Part shown: one piece after another, positions 35,052-44,147 of the stretch
Numbering within the stretch: position 1 is the stretch's first letter
Layout of the letters: each line of letters begins with the position of its first letter
Assembly (NCBI RefSeq): GCF_030811455.1
Contig: NZ_JAUSQU010000001.1
Coordinates: 8,370,001-8,434,000, forward strand
From: Streptosporangium lutulentum
GTDB lineage: Bacteria > Actinomycetota > Actinomycetes > Streptosporangiales > Streptosporangiaceae
Direction of reading: 5' to 3'
Length of the DNA: 64,000 bases
Made by a program: the position numbers and the translations under genes
Notes under the pieces: model-generated
Seen by the model: only the letters and a program-made list of their open reading frames with translations
The model's database searches: none
Told to the model about the DNA's origin: nothing

Positions 35052-35097
35052 CCAGGGCCGGGCTGAGCCCAAGCCTGGTAAGCCAAGGTCGGGCGCT

Positions 35098-36308
35098 GTG
35101 AAGTTGTCCACCAAGCGCAGAGCGCTGATCGTGAACGGGACCCTCGGTGTCCTGTTGCTGGGCGGCGCGGGGATCGCCTACTCCTCCCTCGGAACCGGAG
35201 GGGGAGCCTCCTCCGCCGACGCGGCGGTGCGGACCGTCCCGGTGACCCGCGCAACGGTGTCCGCCTCGGTGTCCGCCTCCGGAACCGTGGCCAGTGCCAA
35301 GACGCGGTCGCTCAACTTCGGGTCGAGTGGCACGGTCGAGAAGGTCTACGTCGAGGTCGGTGACAAGGTCACCACCGGACAGATCCTCGCCCAGCTGGAC
35401 GACGACTCCGCTCAGGAGAGCCTGGACGCGGCCGCCGCCGCCCTCGACGCCGCGGACGACGACACCTCGACCGCCGCCGCCTACGCCCAGTACGTCACCG
35501 CCAGGAACACCTACCGGGAGGCTCAGCGCGCGATGGCGGGCACCGTCATCAAGGCTCCGTTCGCCGGTACGGTCACCGCCGTCAACGGTATGGCCGGAGA
35601 TTCGTCCGGCTCGTCCGGCTCGTCCGCGAAGGCGTCCGGTTCCGGTGGAGCCGGCGGCGCAGGCGGTGCCGGTGGTGCTGGAGGCGCCGGTGCCTCCGGC
35701 GGCGCGGCAAGTGGTTCCACCGGGTTCATCGAAATCGCCGACACGAAGAAACTGCAGCTCGTCGGCAACTTCACCGAGTCCGATATCACCAGGCTCAAGG
35801 TCGGCCAGGACGCCTCGATCGGGTTCGACGCGCTGACCGGTGTCACCGCGACCGGCAAGGTGACCCAGATCCAGCCGACCGCCACCACCACCAACAACGT
35901 GGTCCAGTATCCGGTGACCATCTCCTTCACCAAGGTGCCGGAGGAGGTCCGGCTCGGTCAGACCGCCACGGTCAAGATCGTTGTTGAGGAGGCCGAGGAC
36001 GTGCTCGCCGTCCCCTCCACGATGATCTCCACGGTGGCCGGCCGGAGCACCGTGACCGTCCTCCGGGCCGGCAAGCGGGCACCCGTACAGGTCGAGCTCG
36101 GGATCAAGGGTGACGCGCTCACCGAGGTCAAGTCCGGGCTCAACGAGGGCGACCAGCTCATCCGCCCGGCGGCCACGGGAACCACCCAGCAGGGCGGCTT
36201 CCCCGGCCTCGGCGGTGGCGGCGGTGCTCGCGGCGGAGGCGGCGGCCTCGGCGGCGGTGGAGGCGGCGGCTTCGGCGGCGGCGCCCGCGGCGCGGGCGGG
36301 GGTGGCCG

Positions 36309-36312
<4 letters not shown>
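35098..36312 (+). CDS. HlyD/MacA-type efflux adaptor (HlyD2)
   Basis: 404 residues from GTG 35098 (VKLSTKRRALIVNGTLGVLL), with AAGG nine bases upstream. A longer start at ATG 35035 falls inside the operator palindrome, so I prefer the shorter. One membrane helix at residues 10-30; lipoyl half LNFGSSGTVEKVYVEVGDKV; short helical hairpin ARNTYREAQRAMAG; second lipoyl half VIKAPFAGTVTAVNGMAGDS. A Ser/Gly/Ala-rich insert (about residues 169-206) and a Gly-rich C-terminus (about 363-404) are unusual. The stop overlaps the ATPase start in ATGA. It should link to the MacB-like permease. Confidence 0.9.
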
Positions 36313-37036
<724 letters not shown>

Positions 37037-37040
<4 letters not shown>

Positions 37041-38302
37041 GCCGGCTCGAAATCCTGCGGTTCGCGCTCCGCGGTGTGTCCGCCAACAAGCTGCGCAGTT
37101 TTCTGACCACCCTCGGCATCCTCATCGGGGTGGCGGCGGTGATCATGCTGGTCGCCTTCGGAGAGGGGGCGTCGCAGAGCATCCAGCAGAGCATCCAGCG
37201 GCTCGGCGCGAACACCCTCACCATCTCCGCGTCCTTCACCGGGGGCGGTGGCGGAGGCGGCGGCTTCGGAGGCCGGGGCGGTGGCGGCGGCGGGCAGAAC
37301 ACGGGACCGCGCACCCAGGCCAAGCAGCTCACCCTGGACGACGCCAAGGCCCTGACCGACCGCGAGCAGGTGCCGTCGGTCAGGAGCGTGTCGCCGGTGG
37401 TGACCGCGTCCGCGGTCGCCGCCGTCTACGAGGGCGTCAGCCACACGATTCCCCAGCTCGTGGGCACCTACCCGAGCTACTTCGAGGCGACCAACAAGCC
37501 CGTCGAGACGGGCGCCTACTTCGTCAACGACGACGTGCTCGCCGCGAGGAAGGTCATAGTGATCGGGAAGACCGTGTCCGACGACCTGTTCGGCACGGCG
37601 AGCCCGGTCGGCAAGCAGATCAGCGTCTCCGGAGTGCCGTTCACGGTGGTCGGCGTGCTCAAGGAGTCGGGCTCGGTGGGGGCGCAGGACGCCGACGACG
37701 TGGCCATCGTGCCGCTGCCCGCCGTACAGCAGAGCCTGACCGGGTTCGGCCCGCTGGGGTCGATCATCGTGCAGGCGACCGGCGCCGACACGACCGACTC
37801 GGCCCAGGCCGAGGTGACCGCCGTTCTCGACCAGCGGCACGGCATCACCGCCACGAGCACCGCGGACTACCGGATCCTGAACCAGGCCACCCTGCAGGAG
37901 ACCGTCAGCTCGACCGTCGGCATCTTCACCGCCCTGCTCGGCGCGGTCGCCGGCATCTCCCTGCTGGTGGGCGGCATCGGCATCACCAACATCATGCTGG
38001 TCACCGTCACCGAGCGGACCAGGGAGATCGGCATCAGGAAGGCCATCGGCGCGCCCAGGAGCGCGATCCTCGGCCAGTTCCTCCTGGAGGCGACGGTGCT
38101 GAGCCTGGTGGGCGGTCTGTCGGGTGTCGTGATCGCGTTCGTCGGCACCCGGTTCTCGATCGCGGGCATCGCACCCGTGCTCGTGCCCTCCTCGATCGTG
38201 CTGGCCCTCGGCGTGTCCGTGGGCATCGGGCTGTTCTTCGGTGGCTATCCGGCCAACCGGGCGGCCAAGCTCCGGCCCATCGAGGCCCTGCGTCACCAGT
38301 AG
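37037..38302 (+). CDS. MacB-type ABC transporter permease
   Basis: 421 residues from GTG 37037. N-terminal helix LRSFLTTLGILIGVAAVIML after the conserved LRFALRGVSANK, then a large extracytoplasmic domain, then three helices beginning IFTALLGAVAGISLLVGGIG with the FtsX/MacB motif NIMLVTVTERTREIGIRKAI (coupling helix). The periplasmic-type region has a Gly-rich stretch at about residues 70-95 (GGGGGGGGFGGRGGGGGG), matching the Gly-rich tails of neighbours HlyD2 and the protein at 38361. Mechanotransmission-type exporter; cargo unknown (peptide, lipid or antibiotic are typical). Last permease gene of the coupled group. Confidence 0.94.
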
Positions 38303-38303
38303 T

Positions 38304-38350
38304 GATCTGTACGGCTTACACAACGCGAGCGATCTGTACGGCTTACGCAA
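38304..38350 (+). repeat. 27-bp direct repeat upstream of 38361 gene
   Basis: GATCTGTACGGCTTACACAA (38304-38323) recurs with one change at 38331-38350, GATCTGTACGGCTTACGCAA. The second copy ends at the ribosome site of the next gene. It may be a simple duplication or a regulatory pair. Confidence 0.75.
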
Positions 38351-38360
38351 GGAGAGAGAC

Positions 38361-38963
38361 ATGAGCGGCAATTCGGATGAGACGGTCTCGAACGGGAAGC
38401 TGCTGGAGACCTCCCCGTTCGCGGGTGACCTGGAGAGCGAGCTGGTGGCCCGGCCACGGCGCCATTTCTCCACGCTCACGGTGGTGCTCGCCGCCGGGGT
38501 GATGCTCGTCGCCGGAGTGATCGTGGGAATTCAGGCCCAGAAGGCGATGGGCGGCCCGGACGCGACGGCCGGTGCCGCGATGCGGCAGGGCGCCGCCGCA
38601 GCCGGCGGCGGAGGTGGGTTCGGCGGCAGGCAGCAGGCCGGCCAGGGCGCTCAGGGCGCTCAGGGCGCTCAAGGTCAGGGAGCCCGGCAGGGCGGTCAGG
38701 GCGGCTTCGCGGGCCGGCAGGGCGGTTTCGGCGGGATGACGATCGGCACGATACAGAAGGTGGACGGCGAGAAGGTCTACGTCCAGACGACGGACGGGTC
38801 CGTCGTCACCGTGAACACCAGCGACAAAACATCCGTGCGGGTCGCGAAGGAGGGCAAGGTCGCCGACCTCAAGCCCGGTGGCACGGTGACGGTTCAGGGT
38901 GCCAAGGCCGAGGACGGCTCGGTCACCGCGACAGTGATCAACCAGGGAGGCGGTCGCCGGTGA
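38361..38963 (+). CDS. Small membrane protein with Gly/Gln-rich linker and DUF5666-like domain
   Basis: 200 residues from ATG 38361, with AAGGAGAG upstream. Cytoplasmic N-terminus of about 35 residues, membrane helix LTVVLAAGVMLVAGVIVGIQ, then an extracytoplasmic linker rich in GAQ and GGFGGRQ (residues 60-125), ending in a beta-rich C-terminal domain TIGTIQKVDGEKVYVQTTDG, SVVTVNTSDKTSVRVAKEG, ADLKPGGTVTVQGAKAEDGS. The latter resembles DUF5666-type OB-like domains. The Gly-rich segment looks like those of the permease and HlyD2, so I infer a structural part of the same efflux complex. Same strand, 58 bases after the permease. Confidence 0.7.
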   Translation: MSGNSDETVSNGKLLETSPFAGDLESELVARPRRHFSTLTVVLAAGVMLVAGVIVGIQAQKAMGGPDATAGAAMRQGAAAAGGGGGFGGRQQAGQGAQGAQGAQGQGARQGGQGGFAGRQGGFGGMTIGTIQKVDGEKVYVQTTDGSVVTVNTSDKTSVRVAKEGKVADLKPGGTVTVQGAKAEDGSVTATVINQGGGRR

Positions 38964-39008
38964 TCGCCCGATCCTCTGAAGACTTTTTTCGGGAAACGTT
39001 TTCCCAGG

Positions 39009-39025
39009 AAACCTTCAGCCATGGC
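39009..39025 (+). promoter_or_regulatory. RR2-proximal copy of AAACCTTCAG motif
   Basis: AAACCTTCAGCCATGGC differs at one position from AAACCTTCAGCCAGGGC at 35042-35058. It follows the near-palindrome GGGAAACGTTTTCCC (38991-39005). It lies 20 bases before GTG 39045 and over ATG 39021, so it can mediate autoregulation. Confidence 0.55.
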
Positions 39026-39044
39026 TGAGCTACGTTCCAGCGGG

Positions 39045-39761
39045 GTGAGCGAGTCTCGGGGGGTGCTGGACAGAGCTGAAGCCCGATTGCTGGTCGTGGA
39101 CGACGAACCGAATATCAGGGAATTACTCTCGGCCAGCCTCCGCATGTCCGGATTCGAGGTGGTGACGGCGGCGGACGGCAGGGAGGCCGTGCACTTCGCC
39201 GAGCGAATCCGCCCCGACCTGGTTGTGCTGGACGTCATGCTGCCCGACATGGATGGGTTCGCCGTGGCGGGACGGCTGCGGGAGATGAGCGAGCAGATGC
39301 CCGTGGTCTTCCTGACCGCCAGGGACGGAACCGACGACAAGGTGGCCGGACTGCGCCTGGCCGACGACTACGTGACCAAGCCGTTCAGCCTGGAAGAGGT
39401 CCTCGCCCGGATCCGGGCCGTGCTTCGCCGTACCAGGGGGGACCTCGACCTTCCCACCCGCCTGCAGGTCGGCGACCTGGAGCTGGACGAGGAGGCGCAC
39501 CAGGTGTGGCGGTCGGGCGTCCCGGTACGGCTGTCGCCCACCGAGTTCAAGCTGCTGCACTACTTCATGGTCAACACCGGCAGGGTGCTGTCCAAGGCAC
39601 AGATCCTGGACCACGTCTGGAACTATGACTTCGGCGGCGACGCCGGAGTGGTGGAGTCCTACGTCTCCTACCTCCGCAGGAAAGTCGACACGGCCGAGCC
39701 TCGGCTCATCCACACCCTTCGGGGAGTGGGCTACGTCCTGCGACCACCCCATAGTGATTGA
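39045..39761 (+). CDS. OmpR/PhoB-family response regulator, no adjacent kinase (RR2)
   Basis: 238 residues from GTG 39045 (or 246 from ATG 39021, which overlaps the proposed operator). Receiver: RLLVVDDEPNIRELLSASLR, Asp63 in VVLDVMLPDMDGF, Thr in VVFLTARDGTDD, Lys in DYVTKPFSLEEV. The loop before it, GLRLADDYVTKP, is one residue shorter than in RR1 (GLTAGGDDYVTKP). Winged helix: LSPTEFKLLHYFMVNTGRVL, SKAQILDHVWNYDF, VESYVSYLRRKVDTAE. Very similar to RR1. No kinase gene follows, so HK1 or another kinase must serve it. It probably regulates the efflux operon through AAACCTTCAG sites. Confidence 0.92.
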   Translation: MSESRGVLDRAEARLLVVDDEPNIRELLSASLRMSGFEVVTAADGREAVHFAERIRPDLVVLDVMLPDMDGFAVAGRLREMSEQMPVVFLTARDGTDDKVAGLRLADDYVTKPFSLEEVLARIRAVLRRTRGDLDLPTRLQVGDLELDEEAHQVWRSGVPVRLSPTEFKLLHYFMVNTGRVLSKAQILDHVWNYDFGGDAGVVESYVSYLRRKVDTAEPRLIHTLRGVGYVLRPPHSD

Positions 39762-39764
39762 ATT

Positions 39765-39808
39765 TTCAGCTTATATTCAGGTTCGCCGGATGTGACGCTG
39801 AGTTTCAG
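39765..39808. promoter_or_regulatory. Direct repeats TTCAG with 11-bp spacing
   Basis: TTCAG occurs at 39765, 39776 and 39804. The first two are exactly 11 bp apart, one helical turn, as in OmpR/PhoB direct-repeat sites. They share TTCAG with the AAACCTTCAG motif. Placed just after the RR2 stop and before the probable RNA. Confidence 0.4.
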
Positions 39809-39839
39809 GTGTTCCAATGGGCAACGCATAGCCCCCGAT

Positions 39840-39986
39840 CACCCCGGAATCGCGAAGCGGGTTCGGACTCGCCTCCAGCTGCGGGGGAGACGAGTCCGGG
39901 ACAACCCCACGCGAGGACCGGGGGGAGCCCCACCGCTTTACCGAGTTCGCCCCCGTAACCCGGTCGAGCGGTGGGGCCGTTTTTTG
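39840..39986 (+). ncRNA. Probable structured RNA ending in T-run terminator
   Basis: No gene lies between RR2 and the GTPase pair, but structure is dense. An 8-bp hairpin CGGACTCG / CGAGTCCG (39864-39898) encloses CCTCC and GGGGG that can pair further. Downstream, GCCCCACCGCT / AGCGGTGGGGC (39927-39977) is a perfect 11-bp stem with a 29-base loop, followed by CGTTTTTTG, a rare true rho-independent terminator here. Two C-rich runs (AGCCCCCGA, CGCCCCCGT) and GGGGGAG segments could form alternative pairings. It may be a small RNA or a leader riboswitch-like element; family unknown. Confidence 0.5.
39927..39986 (+). terminator. Rho-independent terminator with six T
   Basis: 11-bp perfect stem (39927-39937 with 39967-39977) followed within two bases by TTTTTT. 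It ends the RNA or the RR2 transcript, 290 bases before the next gene. Confidence 0.8.
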
Positions 39987-40043
39987 TATCCCGTTTTCCT
40001 CGCGTCCCTTCGCGCTCCGGCCGTTCCGGCGGGCACTCTGTGA

Positions 40044-40065
40044 CGATCCGATCACCATCGGATCG
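40044..40065. promoter_or_regulatory. 9-bp inverted repeat upstream of dynamin-like operon
   Basis: CGATCCGAT, spacer CACC, ATCGGATCG: perfect arms. A further half-copy (CGGATCGA) follows at 40073-40080, and GACCG/CGGTC pairing lies at about 40092-40105. It is 210 bases before the GTPase start, a possible operator. The remaining 200 bases before 40276 hold no gene. Confidence 0.45.
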
Positions 40066-40275
40066 TGGATCTCGGATCGAAGAAGGTCAGACCGGATATG
40101 CGGTCCGACCACCCCTCGCGCGAACGTCACCCCCGATTTCCCTCCCGCGGAGGCCGGATGAAGCGGGGGCCACCGGCGCCGTCGAGTGAGGTGAAAAGGA
40201 GAAAAAGGAAATCGCCGGGATTCTCCGAACGGCCATACACGTCTAGCGGGCCTCCCGTCGGGCAGGATCGATCCT

Positions 40276-42204
40276 ATGAAGGGGAACGACGGTCTGCTCG
40301 GGGCGCTGCGGGAATTACGGCAGCACCTCGACCGTGACCTGTTCCCCCTCGCGATCGGCGACGTCGAAACCGACCGGCGGGCGTTGCGCGAGCTGACCGG
40401 TCAGCTCGACGACTACCTGATCCCTCGCCTGAGCGTGATCGACGCGCCGCTGCTGGCCGTCGTCGGCGGCTCCACCGGAGCGGGCAAGTCCACCCTGGTG
40501 AACTCCCTGGTCGACGAGGACGTCTCGGAGCCCGGGGTCCTGCGGCCCACCACGCTGGCTCCCACCCTGGTCACCAGCCTCGCCGACCGCGAGTGGTTCG
40601 CCGCCCAGCACGTCCTGCCCGGCCTTCCTCGCGTGACGGGGAGCGCCAGAGGAGAGCCGGGCACGCTCCGGGTGGTCACCACCTCGGTCCTGCCATCGGG
40701 GCTGGCCCTGCTCGACGCGCCGGACATCGACTCGGTCGTCACCGCCAACCGCGAGCTGGCGGCCCAGTTGCTCGCCGCCGCGGACCTGTGGCTGTTCACC
40801 ACCACCGCCGCCCGCTACGCCGACGAGGTTCCGTGGGGCTTTCTCCGCCTGGCCAGGGAACGGAGCACGGCTCTGGCCGTCATCCTGTCCCGGGTTCCGC
40901 CGGAGGCCCTGGGCGTGGTGAAGAAGGATCTGGACCGGTTGCTGGAGGCCAACGGGCTGGGCGGGACGCAACTGTTCGAGGTGCCCGAACTGGGACTGCC
41001 CGAGGAGAACGCCCGGCTGCCGCGTTCGGCGGTCCAGCCGGTCGTGGACTGGCTGACCGCCATCGCCGCCGACGCGCAGTCACGCGCCGACGTGGTGCGC
41101 CAGACCCTGTCGGGCGCTCTTGGAAGCCTCGCCGTCAGGGTTCCCGCGCTCGCCGAGGCGGTGGAGCGCCAGCACGCCGGAGCGAAGGAGCTTCGCTCGA
41201 TGGCGGACGCCTCCTACGCCGTGGGGCTGGCCTCCTTCGACGAGGGCATGCTGGACGGGTCGCTGCTCCGGGGAGAGGTGCTGGCCCGCTGGCAGGACTT
41301 CATCGGCACCGGCGACCTGATGCGCACCCTGGAGAGCCGGGTGGGCCGGCTCAGAGACCGCGTCGTGGCACTGTTCACCGGCCGGCCGGCACCCGAGAGC
41401 GAGCTGCGGGTCGCGCTGGAGAGCGGGGTGGAGGCGCTGATCAGATCCTCGGCGGACGGCGCCGCCGAGCGCCTGCTCGACTCATGGTCGTCGCACCCCT
41501 CGGGGCGCGCCCTGCTCGGAGAGGCGGGGGTCGCCACGGTCGGACGGCTCGGCCGGGCCTCGACCGAACTGCGCGTGAAGGCGGAGGCGGCGGTCAGGGG
41601 CTGGCAGGGATACGTGCTCGACCTGGTCCGGGAGGAGGGGGCGGAGAAGCGCACCACCGCCCGGGTCACCTCGTTCGGGGTCAACGGCGCGGGGCTGCTG
41701 CTGATGCTGGCCGTGTTCGCCTCGACCGGCGGTTTGACCGGGATCGAGGTCGGCATCGCCGGAGGCACCAGCATGCTGAGCCAGAAACTCCTGGAGGCCG
41801 TCTTCGGGGACCAGGCCGTCCGGACCCTCACCGTCAAGGCCCGTGTCGACCTGCGCGCCCGCGTCGCCGCGCTCCTGGGGGAGGAGGCCGCCCGGTTCAC
41901 CGTCCTCCTCGACGCCGTGGAGCCTCCCGAGGGGGCGGCCACGGCCCTTCGTGCCACCGCGCGGGCCATACAGGATCATTTGCGCGAGCTTCCGGTCGGG
42001 GAGCGTCAGGAGGCGCTTCCGGAGGGGGAGCGTCAGGGCGGGCTTCCCGGGGGCGGACGTCAGGGCGAGCTTCCCGAAGGGGAGCGGGGGCGGGTTCCTC
42101 CCGCGCTCCCGCGCCCGGCCGACGACCCGCAGGCCGTACAGGAGCGTGGCCGGACCTCCGGCGCCGCTCCCCGCACGACCGGTGGAGAGACGGGTGAGGC
42201 GTGA
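40276..42204 (+). CDS. Dynamin-like GTPase, first of pair (DynA/DynB type)
   Basis: 642 residues. G1/P-loop LLAVVGGSTGAGKSTLVNSL at about residue 60, G2-type Thr region RPTTLAPTLV, G3 LALLDAPDIDSV (DxPD). The position expected for G4 reads VILSRVPPEALG, so NKxD is not seen. The long middle is helical, like a dynamin stalk, and two hydrophobic segments occur at about 478-510 (NGAGLLLMLAVFASTGGL). The C-terminus has four 9-residue LPxGERQ repeats and a disordered end. Sporulating actinomycetes encode paired dynamin-like proteins that support FtsZ rings in septation; I infer the same here. The stop overlaps the next start. Confidence 0.75.
   Translation: MKGNDGLLGALRELRQHLDRDLFPLAIGDVETDRRALRELTGQLDDYLIPRLSVIDAPLLAVVGGSTGAGKSTLVNSLVDEDVSEPGVLRPTTLAPTLVTSLADREWFAAQHVLPGLPRVTGSARGEPGTLRVVTTSVLPSGLALLDAPDIDSVVTANRELAAQLLAAADLWLFTTTAARYADEVPWGFLRLARERSTALAVILSRVPPEALGVVKKDLDRLLEANGLGGTQLFEVPELGLPEENARLPRSAVQPVVDWLTAIAADAQSRADVVRQTLSGALGSLAVRVPALAEAVERQHAGAKELRSMADASYAVGLASFDEGMLDGSLLRGEVLARWQDFIGTGDLMRTLESRVGRLRDRVVALFTGRPAPESELRVALESGVEALIRSSADGAAERLLDSWSSHPSGRALLGEAGVATVGRLGRASTELRVKAEAAVRGWQGYVLDLVREEGAEKRTTARVTSFGVNGAGLLLMLAVFASTGGLTGIEVGIAGGTSMLSQKLLEAVFGDQAVRTLTVKARVDLRARVAALLGEEAARFTVLLDAVEPPEGAATALRATARAIQDHLRELPVGERQEALPEGERQGGLPGGGRQGELPEGERGRVPPALPRPADDPQAVQERGRTSGAAPRTTGGETGEA
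41989..42096 (+). repeat. Four 27-bp tandem repeats in GTPase C-terminus
   Basis: Units start at 41989, 42016, 42043 and 42070, each near CTTCCGGAGGGGGAGCGTCA. They encode LPVGERQEA, LPEGERQGG, LPGGGRQGE and LPEGERGRV. Confidence 0.85.
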
Positions 42205-44081
42205 AACTGCTACGTCGTAAGAAGTCGGTGTCGCTGGACGAGCGGCTGGCCGGACTGGCGCAGGCCGCGGATCTGGCCGACGGACGGCTGGGCGACGACG
42301 CGATCGCCGGAGCGCGTTCGGTGATCGCCCGCGCCGGGGTACGGCGGAACCTGTCGGTCGACCACACCGCGGTCGCGCTGGCCGGTGCCACGGGCAGTGG
42401 CAAGTCCTCCCTGTTCAACCTGTTGTCCGGCGCCTCGCTCGCCACGGTCGGGGTCACCCGTCCGACCACCTCGACCGCGCAGGCCGCGCTCTGGGAGGGA
42501 GAGGGGGCGGGATCGTTGCTCGACTGGCTGGAGATCCCCCGCCGCCACGAGGTGCTGGACGTCCCTCCCGTGGCCGCGCCGCGGACACAGACGCGGAACG
42601 GCGGGCAGGCGGCGGTCGCGTCGGTCCCGCAGGCGGGGAAGGCCGAGATCGTGTCCGGTTCGCCGGGCGGGGCGGTGGAGGCCGCGTTCGGCCCGTCGGA
42701 CGAGGAGGCGGCCGGGCTGATCCTGCTGGACCTGCCCGATCACGACTCGATCGAGCTGTCGCACCGGCTGGAGGTGGACAGGCTCGTCGAGCTGGTCGAT
42801 CTGCTGGTGTGGGTGCTCGACCCGCAGAAATACGCCGACGCGGTCGTGCACGAGCGATACCTCAGGCCGCTGGCCCGGCATCGGGACGTGATGGTCGTCG
42901 TTCTCAACCAGATCGACCGGCTCTCCCCGGCCGCCGTGGAGCGGTGCCTGAAGGACCTGCGGAGATTGCTCGACGACGACGGGCTGACCGGGGTTCCCGT
43001 GGTCGGGATCTCCACGCGCACCGGCGCGGGTGTCTCCGAGCTGCGTGCCCTGCTCAGATCCCGGGTCGCCGACCGGCGGTCCTGGGCCACCCGCCTGGGC
43101 GCCGACGTCGGCACGGCCGCGGATGCGCTCGTCAGGGCGTCCAGCGGCGCGGACTCTCACCCCGCCGACTCGTCGCGGGGAACCGACGCCGAGCCGTCCG
43201 GGTCTGGGACTGGTCGGGTCTCCCGGTCCGGCCGGGAGCGCGGCCCGGGTTCCGGGGAGGAGGTGCCGTCGGCGAGCGTGCCGGAGGTGTCCGTGGACGG
43301 CTTGGCCAGGCCGCTGACCGACGCGTTGTCGGAGGCGGCAGGAGTTCAGGTCGTCGTCGAGGCCGTGGCCAAGGCCCACCGCCATCGCTCGGTCGCGGCC
43401 ACCGGCTGGCCGCTCACCCGGTGGATCCGCCGGCTCCGCCCCGACCCGCTCCGCCGTCTCCACCTGGGAACCTCCCCGAACCGGCGCTCCGACGAGCCGG
43501 TCGGACGAACCTCGACCCCCGCCACGACCGTCGTCCAGCGCTCCCGGATGGACACCGCGATCCGGGAGGCCGCCGGGGCCGCCTCGGCGGAACTGCCCGG
43601 ACCGTGGGCGGTGGCCGTACGGCAGGCGGCGCGCTCGCACGGAGACGAGCTGGAGGACGGCCTGGACCGGGCCGTGGCCGCCACCACGCTCGGGGTGTCC
43701 AGGCGGCCCGTGTGGTGGCGGGTGGTCGGACTGGCGCAGTGGCTGGTGCTCGCGGCCATGATCGCGGGCGGGGTGTGGCTGCTGGGCCTGCTCGGGATGG
43801 ACTACCTGCGGCTTCCGCAGCCGTTCCTGCCGACCGTGGGCGATCTGCCCTGGCCCACCTTCCTGCTGAGCGGTGGCGTCCTCCTCGGGCTGGTGATCGC
43901 GTTGCTCTCCCGGGTGGCCGCCTGGCTCGGCGGCCGTCGTCGCGCGCGCAAAGCGGCCAGGGCGCTTCGCGCGAGCGTGGACCAGGTCGCCCGCGAGCTC
44001 GTGCTGGAACCCGTGGACGGGGAACTGTCCCGATACCGCCGGTTCACCGAGGCGATCACTGTGGCCCGGGACGGCGACTAG
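42201..44081 (+). CDS. YfjP-type dynamin-like GTPase, second of pair
   Basis: 626 residues from GTG 42201, overlapping the previous stop in GTGA. GTPase motifs: G1 VALAGATGSGKSSLFNLLSG (about residue 60), G2 RPTTSTAQA, G3 ILLDLPDHDSIELSH, G4 VVVLNQIDRLSP (NQxD), G5-like GISTRTGAG. All needed motifs are present, unlike in its partner. An Ala/Arg/Gly-rich linker (about 310-370) and helical region follow, then two membrane helices near residue 520 (QWLVLAAMIAGGVWLLGLLG) and 560 (FLLSGGVLLGLVIALLSRVA). Likely forms a membrane-bound heteromer with the first GTPase. Third-position GC is normal. Confidence 0.8.
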   Translation: MKLLRRKKSVSLDERLAGLAQAADLADGRLGDDAIAGARSVIARAGVRRNLSVDHTAVALAGATGSGKSSLFNLLSGASLATVGVTRPTTSTAQAALWEGEGAGSLLDWLEIPRRHEVLDVPPVAAPRTQTRNGGQAAVASVPQAGKAEIVSGSPGGAVEAAFGPSDEEAAGLILLDLPDHDSIELSHRLEVDRLVELVDLLVWVLDPQKYADAVVHERYLRPLARHRDVMVVVLNQIDRLSPAAVERCLKDLRRLLDDDGLTGVPVVGISTRTGAGVSELRALLRSRVADRRSWATRLGADVGTAADALVRASSGADSHPADSSRGTDAEPSGSGTGRVSRSGRERGPGSGEEVPSASVPEVSVDGLARPLTDALSEAAGVQVVVEAVAKAHRHRSVAATGWPLTRWIRRLRPDPLRRLHLGTSPNRRSDEPVGRTSTPATTVVQRSRMDTAIREAAGAASAELPGPWAVAVRQAARSHGDELEDGLDRAVAATTLGVSRRPVWWRVVGLAQWLVLAAMIAGGVWLLGLLGMDYLRLPQPFLPTVGDLPWPTFLLSGGVLLGLVIALLSRVAAWLGGRRRARKAARALRASVDQVARELVLEPVDGELSRYRRFTEAITVARDGD

Positions 44082-44147
44082 CGGACCTGCGGAGCTGATC
44101 GGCACCCAGATCGGCTTGCCGGGTCCGGATCGGGGCCGGGCAGGTCG

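Noticed and set aside
35035-35097. ATG 35035 as start of HlyD2
   Set aside because: It falls in the nested palindrome and lacks a ribosome site; GTG 35098 gives a normal basic N-terminus before the membrane helix.
39840-39986. Assigning the RNA candidate to the 6C or c-di-AMP riboswitch families
   Set aside because: The runs have five C rather than six or more, and the ordered conserved blocks of the c-di-AMP riboswitch could not be found; left as unclassified.
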